Source of the DNA: Salminus brasiliensis
Lineage: Eukaryota > Chordata > Actinopteri > Characiformes > Bryconidae
Direction: 5' to 3'
NCBI RefSeq assembly: GCF_030463535.1
Contig: NC_132894.1
Location: forward strand, 35,972,025-36,036,024
Length of the DNA: 64,000 nt
The notes beneath the pieces are model-generated. The model was given only the letters and a program-made list of their open reading frames with translations, made no database searches and had not been told where the DNA came from. This document shows positions 46,904-58,900 of the stretch, piece by piece. Position 1 is the first letter of the stretch; every line of letters starts with the position of its first letter. The translations under genes were made by a program, and so were the position numbers.

Positions 46904-49900
46904 AAATATATGGACAAATATATGAACACAGCAATTTTTTTTACTGTACATTTAAAGTCAGTTATCCATAGTAGTGACATGATATAATAATAATAGATAA
47001 ATAATAAAGTGTCGGAGTGAAGTGATATTGACCATCTCAGTGAAGTGAGCTTGTTCAGAAGCATGATAGTCTGTGGGTAGAACCTGTTCATTAGCCAGTT
47101 TGCTGTGTCAGCCTACTCTGTTGTTGTAATCTGCACATACAACCTATACAACAATGCTTCTCACGCTGCACTTCAAAAGTGTTGCAGCCCTACATTACGT
47201 AAGTACAATCCATAAACACTGTTTATCTCCTATTAATAAAGGTGTTGAGATTTCTTCATCTGACTATGGACATTTTGCCAAGATGGATTCTCCAACAGAG
47301 AGCTGCAATGCTTTACCCACTCCATCAGACGACACGTGTGCCATACTGGTAAGATCTGGTCCAAAACTGCTTTATTATTTCATATTTCACAGCCCTAACG
47401 GCTCAGTCCTTCACCAGACTAACACCCTCACAGTCCGGTCACTGAGATTTTACTCTACCGTAAACTCTCACCGGTCAGTTTATCAGAAACTCCTAGCACA
47501 TAGTAGGTACACATTGAAGATGCACAGTTACAGACTGTAGCTCATCTGTGACTGCCACAGTTTCACCCCCCAGTGGAAATAGACCACCACAGGACCATCA
47601 GATATTACTTGGGTGGTGGCCCATTCATATGGTATGTCAGGAACAGTGGTGTTGCTGGGGTTTCTACACACATCAGTGTCGCTACTAGGTTGAGAGAGGG
47701 GGTTACTACCAAGTCCAAAAAAATCCACCAAGAGGGGCTCAGTGGCTCTGTGGTCAGACACTGAACCCCTGATGAACCACTAGCACAACTGAGCACCATC
47801 ACATGAGCTACAGTCTCTGTGAACTCTACACCAGAAGCGGCCAGGAAGTCTGTACAGATGGGCCGACAGTAAGGTCTTGTCTTTCCTCCGCAGACGACAG
47901 TGTGTGAGCAGCTGCTCTCTGCACCACCCTTCAGCAGCTGCAAGGACCTGGTGTCCCTCGACTTCTTCATCAAAGCCTGCGAGGAGGACATGTGCCAGTG
48001 CAGCAGCAACTCCAGCTCGTTCTGCCTGTGCAGCACCCTCTCAGAGTTCTCCCGCCAGTGTGTGCACGCCGGAGGGAAACCTGGCCAGTGGAGGACTGAC
48101 CAGTTCTGCCGTGAGTTCGATCCGGTCCTTAGACTCTTTCTGAGAGATGGGGTTTAGTCTGTAATGTAATGTAATAAATATGCACTCAAATTTAAATTCT
48201 CTGGGAATTTCCAACTGCAAACATCCAAAATAATAAAGCACGCTGTTTTAATGTTGATATTTCACTCCAGCGTGAAAACTTCCTCCAGAAGTATAATAAC
48301 AACCCACCAACCTGCTCTGTTTTACAGCTAAAATGTGCCCTGAGAAGAACATGGTGCACCAGGAGTGCGGGAACCCCTGCATCAACACCTGCTCCAACCC
48401 TGACAGAGGCCATGTCTGTGAGAACCACTGCATCGATGGGTGCTTCTGCCCAGCAGGTACCCTGTGCTCTTAAACACTCGTGTATTCCTAGAATAATAAA
48501 ATATATAATAACATACATACATTTTAGTTATAGAACCTGTTTATATGGATTTATATATGCCTTCAGAATCGTATGATCTGGAAAGGACTGCATCCTTAGG
48601 GGTTCTTTGAGGTTTATTATGTAAAAGCAGAGGATCTATATAGATTCATCTCAAAGAACCATTTGGATCCTTAACTGGTTCTCAGTCTGGTCAATCTCTA
48701 TGAAATGAAACCCTCTCGTGGTTTGTGGTTCTTTAAATAACCAAATTCAAAATGTCTCTATATAGGACCAAAAGTTTTGGGACATTGATTAATTAAGTTT
48801 CTTGTGAGTTTATTCTGTGTTTATCGTCACTTTCCTTCTCATCCCACCAACATCATTCCAGTTCTTCCACTGCTCCACAGCTCAATGCTGGGGGGCTTTA
48901 TACACCCCTCTAGCCCACGCCTGGCATTAGGCAGCATGGTGCCTATACGGTCATGATGTTTATCTGCTCCAGAGAGTCCTGTTCTAGTGTCAGCAATGGG
49001 TATAACTTAAGCGTAGCTGTGTCCACAAACATTTGGACATAAACGACCGAATGTTGTGCTGCGTTCCAGGTTATGTGCTTGACGACCTCACCGGTAAAGG
49101 CTGCATTCCACAGGAAAAGTGCTCCTGCACCCACAATGGAAAGGTCTATCAGCCTGGCCAGTCCTTCACCAGCAACTGTAAAGAATGGTGAGTAATTAGC
49201 ACAATGCTAATTGGTGGGGTATAAGCTTTCATTGCTTGTTAGCTACATCAGCCTTGTAGCTACAGTGCTAAAACCACACCAAACATGTCCTGGCTGATCA
49301 ACCACCCACTAAACCCAACTAACCCTCAAGAAATCCAGACCTTCTGATGTCTTTGATGTATTTCCCCTCTTTAGCACATGCACCTCTAATCAGTGGAGCT
49401 GTAAAGAGAATGACTGTCCTGGGATCTGCTCTGTGGAGGGAGGCTCTCATATCACCACATTTGATGGAAAGACATACAATTTCCATGGTGACTGTACGTA
49501 CGTCCTCGCTAAGGTCAGTGCAGCCCGTCTCAGTACGTCGTTTGTAGAGTTTAGGGTGCTGTGATTTTCAGGTATGAACTGTACTCACTGACTGAAGTTC
49601 TTTGGAGTGACTCTAGAGATGGAACATGAACAGTTCCCCACTTACATTTACATTTATGACACTTATCTGATGCTCATATCCCAAGATCTTACATGTCAAT
49701 CATGTTCAACAGCATGATTGCAGAACGAAGAGTAAGAACTCTTACTGCTGCAGTGTCCAGCCAGGAAATTGAGCCCTAGTTTGCCATGGGAAGGGTGGTG
49801 GTGATATCCACTACAGTAACAACCTTCTTATCGATTGTTGTCCTTGGTTCTTCACATAGTTCCAGAACTTTTGACCTTGTTCATGTGACAAAACCAGACT

Positions 49901-52900
49901 TGTATGACTTGGTTCAGCATTATATCTTCTAGTTCTTTCTCATATTCATATATTCAGTCTCTTAGTCTCATGCACATACACGCACACACACCTTCACTGG
50001 TGCTTTATCATAAGGCCAAGGCTGCACTTTGCCATACCAATAATGTTTCCATCAGGTTCCTTCAGTCTTCTTCTCCTTAATCGTCTTTCTTTAAGGCCCG
50101 AGTCATTCCTCCCACCTTCTTCTCAGACAGAGGACATTCCAGGGCCTGTAGACGCTCAATAAACACATCCTTAACACACTATTCCAGTCCTTTCTTTCTG
50201 AACGACAATACCTGAGCTGTGTGCAGGTGTTCTTCATAGAGTCATGGAACAAATGATGGATTTATTTATCAACACTTCTTGGGTTTAAGATTTTGCCATG
50301 CTAGCTTGACTTGGCATGGAGTGTTGTCAGAGCAAACTTTTGACTACTTTGGTGTTAGAAACCCCCAAAAGAGTGAGAAGATCGTCTAGAATGGTTCCCT
50401 TGTGTATATCAAGCATTATACCTATGTGGTTACTTTCACTTGCAGTTTCTTACAACAGAGGGTTCATGCTTTTCTTTGCTAAATTCTGAAAACTTTATGT
50501 GCTTAGTTTTTTTCAGTTCCAACAATATCCTCCACCACACAATTGTTAACACATATATGGCTTATTTTCTTTATATCTTGTCATTATATGTTTTCCCTTA
50601 CCTTAAAATGTCTGCGTGGGCTCAGTGAGGCTCAGTTATTTAATTGCTTGATTTTGACTGTACTGACAGTTGAAATGTCTCTTTTTGTCTTTATGGAATC
50701 TGAAACTGTTTTCTGTTTCTTCCTTTAAAATTCTATTAAAAATATCTATTTAAAATTCTATATAAAAAATGCAAATGATTGACCTCAACAATAAAGGTCG
50801 ATATAGACATGCAGCACGATAATACAGCTCCATTAAAGCCCTCGGCTGTCCCATTTTACCACACATTTGGAGTCTTGTTTATCATTCCCTTTCACTGAGC
50901 CATCCTATAAACCTTCAGCGTTCTATTTCATTTATTATTAATAATTATTCTGGGTGTATTTGATCATTATTGAAAATCATTACTATCTAATATTTCTATT
51001 TGAATTAATCTGAAATTAAGTTCTATGCAGTTGAATTATAAACTTTATAGACATTAAAACTTGCTTCCTAATTACTGAACCTTACATCTACAATCTTTTC
51101 TTCATGTAGGTTTTGTTGTTAACATTTTTGTCCTCTCCAGCAAACCAATGGCACTGAGTTCACGGTTGTAGGAGACCTGGTGAGGTGTGGTCTGACTGAT
51201 ACGGAGACCTGCCTGAAGGCAGTCACCCTGGCCCTGTCTGGAGGAAACACTGTAAGGAACTTTTCTCCATTGACAAAAATCAGCCTGTTATCGCTGGGGT
51301 CATCAGTCCTACAGGGCCACAGCCTCAGACATTGCTCTAGACATTATTCCAGAACATATGACTTAAGCAGATGTTGTGAACTTAGTTTAGTTTGGTGTCT
51401 TATCAGCATTGTTACTCATTACTTCTCATGAAATCAGAATTGCAGCTATTTAAAAGGATAGGACAGATCATGCTTTGCTATGCTTTGGACCATGCCTTCA
51501 GCATACAGGAATGTTGGAGGAGACTGTACACTAGGGCAGGGGATGCTGAGAACTTTGGACTGGAGATCAGGTGGCTCCTGCTTTGAGCTAGAAGGCCAGA
51601 CCACCTCTAATAAGTGCAGCTAGGTCTGGGAGATATGACTGAGTTAATTGGGGCAGAGATGGGATGGGGAAACTTCGTCATGTGGAAGGTAGAAATGGAA
51701 ATTTTGAGGGTTCTTCAAGAAAAGTCCCTTTAGTTCATAATCGTGATGAAAGTGTGCATTGCCTCATAGGTCTTCAGCATCCAGCCTGACGGAAAAGTCT
51801 TCATCAACAGAATCTTCTCTCAGCTGCCTCTCTCAACAGGTGAGCAACTGCGTAGGTGAAGGTCAGAGGTCAGAAAACCTGACAGCTCCAAGAAACCAGC
51901 AAACGAAACTCATGTTCTCATTATTAAAACTACAGCTTTGGTTTTAATCCTCTCTGTGCAGCGGGAGTCAACATTTTCAAGCCGACCACCTTTTACATCA
52001 TCGTCCAGACTTCTTTTGGACTTCAGATGGAGATCCAGCTTGTGCCGATTATGCAGGTCTACATAACCGTGGATGTGACTCACAAGCAGAAACTACTTGG
52101 TAAGTAAAATGATCACTCCATTATATTATATTAACATTAAATATCACAGTGTGTTTCAGAAGCTGTAGTATATAAACGGACTGGGTAACTGACCGGCTGA
52201 ATGGGCTTAATTTAATAAGACGTGAGAGTATCACTGTGTTCTGTGTGTGTTTTTAGGCCTGTGTGGAAACTTCAACGACATCCAGAGTGATGATTTCACC
52301 ACCATGAGTGGGGCCTGCGAGGGTACTGGTGTAGGTTTCGCCAACAGCTGGAGAACCAGAGCTAACTGCCCTGAAGTGAAGAACAGCTTTGAGAACCCAT
52401 GCAGTCTTAGCCTGGAAAACGGTACACCTCAACCTTTCAAGCACTTCAGTGTTCATCATCATCAGAGTTTCTCTGTGCTTCTTAAAAACCTTAAATAAAT
52501 CTCTTCACGTCTTTTTGTGATTACAGAGAAATACGCTCAGCACTGGTGCTCCCTGCTGACAGCCTCTGAGGGTGTGTTTGCTCCATGCCACAGTGAGATC
52601 AGCCCTGATATCTACCAAAAGGTAGCTTTAAAAACATACAGCATTTTTCTACTACTTTCCTATTAAGGCTGTGATTAAACCATATTCAACCGTTAGCTTA
52701 CCATCTCCAGTAGCCTGTTATTTACCATTTGGCCATTAGCTCACCATTATCACTATTATTGTATCAGTAGTTTAACATTAGCTTTCCATCTTACCACATG
52801 GTACCATTATCTTACTGTTAATACTATCTTTGAACCATTTTTACCATCAGCTTACATATACTGTTACATCCTTAGCCTTTTCGGCAAAGTTTTACTATTA

Positions 52901-55900
52901 GCATTACCTTTTGAACCATTTTTACCATTATCTTGCTGTTGATGTTATCTTTTTAACCATATTTACCATCAGCCTACAAGGACCATTACCTTTTTAAACA
53001 ATTCTACTACCTTACTACCCAAGACTGATTAACGTTTTATCAATCTTTACCATTGGCTGATTATTACCATTCTTTTTTAATCGTATCATTTACATTTAAG
53101 GTATTTAGCTGACGCTCTTATCCAGAGCGACTTACAAGGTTACTGGTATTACAGAGGTGGGCCAGTGTAGTGTGAGGAGTCTCGCCCAAGGACTTTTATT
53201 GGTGTAGCACAGCATAGTCACCCATACCGGGAATTGAACCCAAGTCTCCCACATGGTATAGCACCAGCTGGTAGTGGTGTTACCTGTTGCGCCACATCAA
53301 CTACAGACAATCATTTCCAATCGTTTTCTTTCGTGAGGCATCCAAGGATTTTTAAAGCTTTTATCTAATCATATGTTTTGTTTTTATTAAACAGAACTGC
53401 ATGTATGACACCTGTAACTGTGAGAAAAGTGAGAGCTGCATGTGTGCAGCACTTTCCTCCTATGTGCACGCTTGTGCTGCCAAAGGGATCTATCTCAACG
53501 GCTGGAGGAGCGAAGTCTGCAGTAAGTGGTTCATTCAGATTCAGCAAGTTTCAAATGATCTGATAGGGAAGCAATCAGCAAAGACTCATCATTTCACAGC
53601 TACGCTAGCTTAGCTTTACCCTAGTGTTACAGCATTAAAGTTAGTGATGCTCTGAGGATCTGCTTTCTGTCAAAGATTCATACAGACTACTGGCTGATTT
53701 ATTTTTACAGTATATTATACAGCAGTTCCAGCCACACAGTCTGACTGCTCAAAGATATGTGAATATATTGGGGTTATATGTGAAGGCATCTTTTGACCAT
53801 ATAATATCACTAAGCGGTTGCTTAGTAACAGCAATGATAACCTTACTCCAAGCTGCTGGAACTATTTTGGAACTACAAAACACATTACCCCTGAAGTGTG
53901 TTTTCATCAGAACCGGGTCATCTCTGTTCACAGCGAAATATACCACCTGCCCCAGCACCATGGTCTACTCCTACGATGTTCAGAACAGTACCCAGTCTTG
54001 TCGCTGCCACAGTGACCCAGACTTCACCTGTGCCGTCACCTTTGAGCCGGTGGACGGATGCGTCTGCGCTGCGGGAACGTATCTTGATGAAGGCGGAAAG
54101 TGTGTCCCACCCACTAAATGTTCCTGCTACTATAAGGGATTGGTGATTCCTCCTGGAGAGGTCATGAGCAGAGACGGTGCCATGTGGTAGGTCCTCCTTA
54201 CTCTGTTCTGTACCTGTATCAGAACCAAATCGCTTGGGTTCCTCATTGCAGAGTTGCAATAAGTTGACGACTGATAACCTTCAGAAACTTGTGTTTCAGC
54301 ACCTGTAAGAACGGCCAACTCAGCTGCATCGGACATTCCACAGACCAACCATGTAAGTGCTCCGTTTGTCCATTATTCACACTGAATGGAACAGAATAGG
54401 CTGTTGGGGGATAAATACTGAACATTGAGTTTCACTGTCATTTGAATCCATTGAATGCATGTCGCAATTCTGCAATAGACCTGCATAGAAAGACAAACAA
54501 CACACTAAGAAATGGACAGTACTACAATAGAGAGGATCATGCTGGACAAAGAGACTAACTTGTGGTGAAGCGAATGAGAGACATTATAAATGGTGTATGA
54601 CATAGGAATCTAGTGGTACAATATCTACAAATATCTGTGGTCTGCAAAGAATTGGAAGTACCAGCATAATATAAAGAGGTGCCCAAACTTTTGACTTTGG
54701 ATTCCAAACTCAATCTTACTTTTTATTTGTGTACAAAAACTCTAACATACACAAATAAATATCTCAAATTTGAATATATAAATAAAAAACAAATATATGA
54801 CAAATCAATATTAAAGATTTACATTTTAAAAGCATTATATGTAACTTTCTTGGGGGCCAAATCAAAAGTCCTCCCAGACTAAAATTGGGCAACACTTTGG
54901 GCAGCCCTGATCTAGAGAGACTGGAAAATGAGTGATGAGTAGAGAAAGTCCTACAGCGTCAGAAAGCACATAATGAAGTCTTATACCTCCACATGGTTTG
55001 ATTAAGATAAACGTCACCTCTTGCCCACAGCTTGCTCCTCACCGATGGTGTTCTTCAACTGCTCCAGCACTGCCCCAGGATCTACAGGCTCTGAGTGCCA
55101 GAAGAGCTGCAACAATCTGGACATGGCCTGCGTGAGTTTTCACCTGACTGAAGATAACATGTCATATCTGCTGTAGCTAAGCAGCAGATATTGGTAATTG
55201 ATTATCATGTGAATCATATATACTAACAGCTACCCCCCCCCCCCCCCCCCCTCCTCCCCAACAGATCAGTACTGAGTGTGTCTCAGGCTGTGTGTGCCCC
55301 TCGGGTCTCGTGTACGATGGGAAAGGAGGCTGCATTAAGGAGGAAGAGTGCCCTTGCGTCCACAACGGTGTTCTTCACCAACCTGGAGAGTCCATCAATG
55401 TCGACTGCAATACCTGGTAAATCCATCTTAGCTGATATTTGTTTTAATGCTGTTTTAAGGGGTTAACACTGCTTTTATTTTTTTTATTTCAAGAATTTAA
55501 AAATGTAATGCATTTTTTAAATGTAACTATATTTACTGGATCATTTAACTTTGATATTATTTTACTTATATTAGTTTTATATGTTCCTTTTCTAAACTAC
55601 AATTGTTTTTTTTATTCATTGTGATGTATTTCAATTATATTCATTTTTAGTGTTTTTACTATATAATTTATTTATATTTTATTACAGCAGTTTCTACTAT
55701 TTTATATTATGTTTTAAGTCATTTTAAACATTGCTGTTGGTCCACTTATGGGTTTATTATATAACCCAAATGTTTTGTATTGATTCAATGTACTGGTACA
55801 GACTGGCTCTCCATTTTCTGAATAATTCAGGTGATTTCCTTCTGAATCTGTGTTAAAATGCTAAACAGTGCTCAAAAGTGTTAATAGTGATTAACCTCCT

Positions 55901-58900
55901 CCCCCCTTCTCAGCACATGCAAGGACAGGAAATGGCAGTGCACCTCAAACCCGTGCTATGGAACCTGTACAGCTTATGGTGACGGACATTATATCACATT
56001 CGATGGGAAAAGATACACCTTTGATGGAGACTGTGAATACACTCTTGTCAGAGTAAGTGAAGAGAAAACCCATCCTCAATGTCTGAGCTTTTACTGTCAC
56101 CAAGATGTTTTGCTTTCATTAACAAAAACGACACAAATTAAGATCATTTCATATAGTGGTGATACTGATTACTCATAATAAGGCTTAAAAGAGTGTTTTA
56201 AGAGTGTTTCAATCACACAAACACACAGACTCAATCAAACACAGTATGTGTGTCTACCTGTAATTAACTCTATATAACATTAGAAAAAACCCAAATAAAC
56301 ATAGTCAGTGGTCAGTGAGAGTGTCTACCTGTAATTACTCTATATAACATTAGAATAAACCCAAATAACAATTTTCCCATCTACTTTTTCTGTGACTGAC
56401 TTAGGATCACTGTGGTCATACCAATGTCAGCGCCACCTTCAGAGTCATCACTGAAAACATTCCCTGTGGAACCACCGGCACAACCTGCTCCAAGGCTATC
56501 AAGCTCTTTCTCGGGGTGAGACCTTGGTCTACCTGTACTTCAAATCGAGCTGTAAAACTATTGGAAAGCTAAAAGCACACCAGCACTTAACATAATATGT
56601 TATTTTTCTTTCAGAGGAATGAGCTCATACTGACAGATGGAAGCTATCAGGTTGTCCAAAGAGATCAGGGAGAGGAAATTCCCTATCAGATCCGGGTAAT
56701 GGGAATCTACTTGGTGATTGAGGCTAACAACGGCCTAATTCTCATGTGGGACCGGAAGACGAGCATATTCATCAAGCTTAGTCCAGAATACAAGGTGAAA
56801 AATCCAGAACTAACCTTAATTATGGTCGGCAGGTCACTAATTTAAGCCTGGGTGATGCCACAAGCATCCCTCTCCCTCATCACTCACTGATGTAACAGAA
56901 CTGGCAGTGTTCAGCTGTCCAATAGAGTTGCGTTAGCCCAGCCTTTTTGCCTGAAAATCCAGTAAAAATCCAGTTTAAATAAAAAGTAGACTCTTCTGCT
57001 GCATCTAGATACTGTAAATAGAGGTTTTCTTAAGTCCGTTGCTAATATGATCTCCACTTGTATTGTATCAGGGTGCTGTCTGTGGTCTGTGTGGAAATTA
57101 TGATGGCAATGCAAAGAATGACTTCACCTTAAGGAACCAAGGAGTGGTGAACAATGCCCTGGACTTTGGAAACAGCTGGAAGGATTCCTCCAGCTGCCCA
57201 AGTGCAGAGAGCATCAAAAATCCCTGTTCCTATAACCCCTACAGGCAAGCCTGGGCTGAGAAACAGTGCAGCATCATCAAGAGTGATGTTTTTAAAGCCT
57301 GTCACTCACAAGTAAGTTTTAACTTCAATAGCTTTCAGTCTGCCATTCTCACGTCTACAGGCCATTCCTAACAGTATGTTCTCCTCATGAAGGTGGATCC
57401 AGCTCCGTATTACGATGCTTGTGTGTGGGATTCATGTGCTTGTGATACTGGTGGAGATTGCGAGTGTTTCTGCACTGCTGTCGCAGCTTATGCTGAGGCC
57501 TGTAATGAGGGTGGAGACTGTGTGGCGTGGAGAACTCCTAATACCTGCCGTGAGTTAGCTACTTAATTTGGGTGATGTTAAAAACAGACATAATTTCCCT
57601 GAGGAGGAACAGTTTCACCGCTTCATGTCTCTACTGTGTCGAATATTTACTCAAAACATACTTACCAGTTCAGACTAACTGCTGTATGTATGCTGCACAC
57701 TGTAAAAAAGGTCTAAAAAAGTCATAACCTGCCAACATAATAGAATGAATTACACATAGCTATTGCTGTGCCTGCATACTATTTGATCTTCAATGAAATA
57801 AAAAAATGACAGTTTACTTTCTTTTTTAAATTAAATGCATTATAATGCACGTATTTATATCCATTTTACAAAACACTGAAAAAAATGCAGTTCAGCCCAA
57901 TAAAAAACTGCTAATAATAAGAAAATAACTAAATGCATTAAGCTCCACCAGATCGGGTGGAGCTGTGTTGTGTAATCAATGTTTTTAGGGACAAACAACT
58001 GGTTGATTGGCTAAACTGATTGCTCCCTGGCTTCAGCTGTTAGTTAACAATGTTCTAGTTAAGCCTACGCCAGTATCTACTGTAGCAGTTATCTAACATG
58101 GCTGGACACCCAAAGCTGCCACCCAAAGAGAAGGTACGGCGTCTAGCTTATGTAAACACAAACAGAGAATACATTAGCTACTAAAATGTAGTGGATTCCA
58201 CAAATCGCAAAAGAATCTTTAGAGACTTCAGCTTTAAATCCTTAAAACGCCTTTGAGCCACCGGCTTCTATTACCAAACAGCCCTAACAGTTACTAAACA
58301 GTTACAGTCCCTGTAGTTACTAAATAATTTGCCTGTGTGATAAGCCTTGCTGAATTAAGGGGTTAATCAGCACAACCCCTGTGATTAATTAATAAAGTAA
58401 TCATTAAAAGAGATAACTGTTTTATACTTATGGTTAAAATCATGTTTTTCTTACAGCTCTCTTCTGCGATTACTACAACCCTCCTGACGAGTGTGAATGG
58501 CACTACAAACCATGTGGCTCCCCCTGTATGAAGACCTGCCGGAACCCCTCTGGGACATGTTCCGATCAGATTCCTCCACTGGAAGGTATACTAATCTTTC
58601 TCAGATGAAGTCTAAACACTTAGGCATGAATAAATAAGTGAATTCAATTATTATATTTCTATTACATTCTAGTTATCTACAGTTATTGTTTATTTCCGCT
58701 TCAAACTGTTGAAACACTGAAAGGGATAATCTGAATAAAATCACATCAAATTAGACCTCAGAACAAAACTTTATAGAGTGAAGCAATCAAATACAGGACG
58801 TATCAGGAGTGGCCAACGGGGGCCGGAGTCTAGCACAGTATAGCTGATTTAACAGTAGTCTCAATGCTCTGGAAACTTAAATTGGATTTCAAAATATCTA

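Larger units (their letters stand above)
45506..49187 (+). other. Mucin D1 assembly (VWD-C8-TIL-E), exons 3-9
   Basis: The VWD domain starts [19 protein letters not shown] in exon 3 (residues ~55-75). Exon 5 carries [10 protein letters not shown], with the CGLCG vicinal-cysteine motif of von Willebrand D domains. Exon 7 (47894-48110) is the C8 module, with eight-cysteine spacing through [20 protein letters not shown]. Exon 8 (48328-48456) is a TIL-like Cys-rich module ending [10 protein letters not shown], and exon 9 continues [19 protein letters not shown]. In mucins and VWF the D1-D2 region drives pH-dependent N-terminal multimer assembly in the Golgi. Family-A MITE debris lies in intron 8. 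Confidence 0.93.
49375..54352 (+). other. Mucin D2 assembly (VWD-C8-TIL), exons 10-18
   Basis: Exon 10 begins [20 protein letters not shown] and enters the second VWD at [19 protein letters not shown] (residues ~410-428). Exons 13-14 give [17 protein letters not shown]; the first Cys of the usual CGLCG is absent here, unlike D1 and D3. Exons 15-16 make the C8 module (YAQHWCSLL to [17 protein letters not shown]). Exon 17 (53934-54186) is the TIL domain, ending [19 protein letters not shown]. Intron 10 (1.6 kb) and intron 15 (SINE) are the longest here. Confidence 0.92.
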
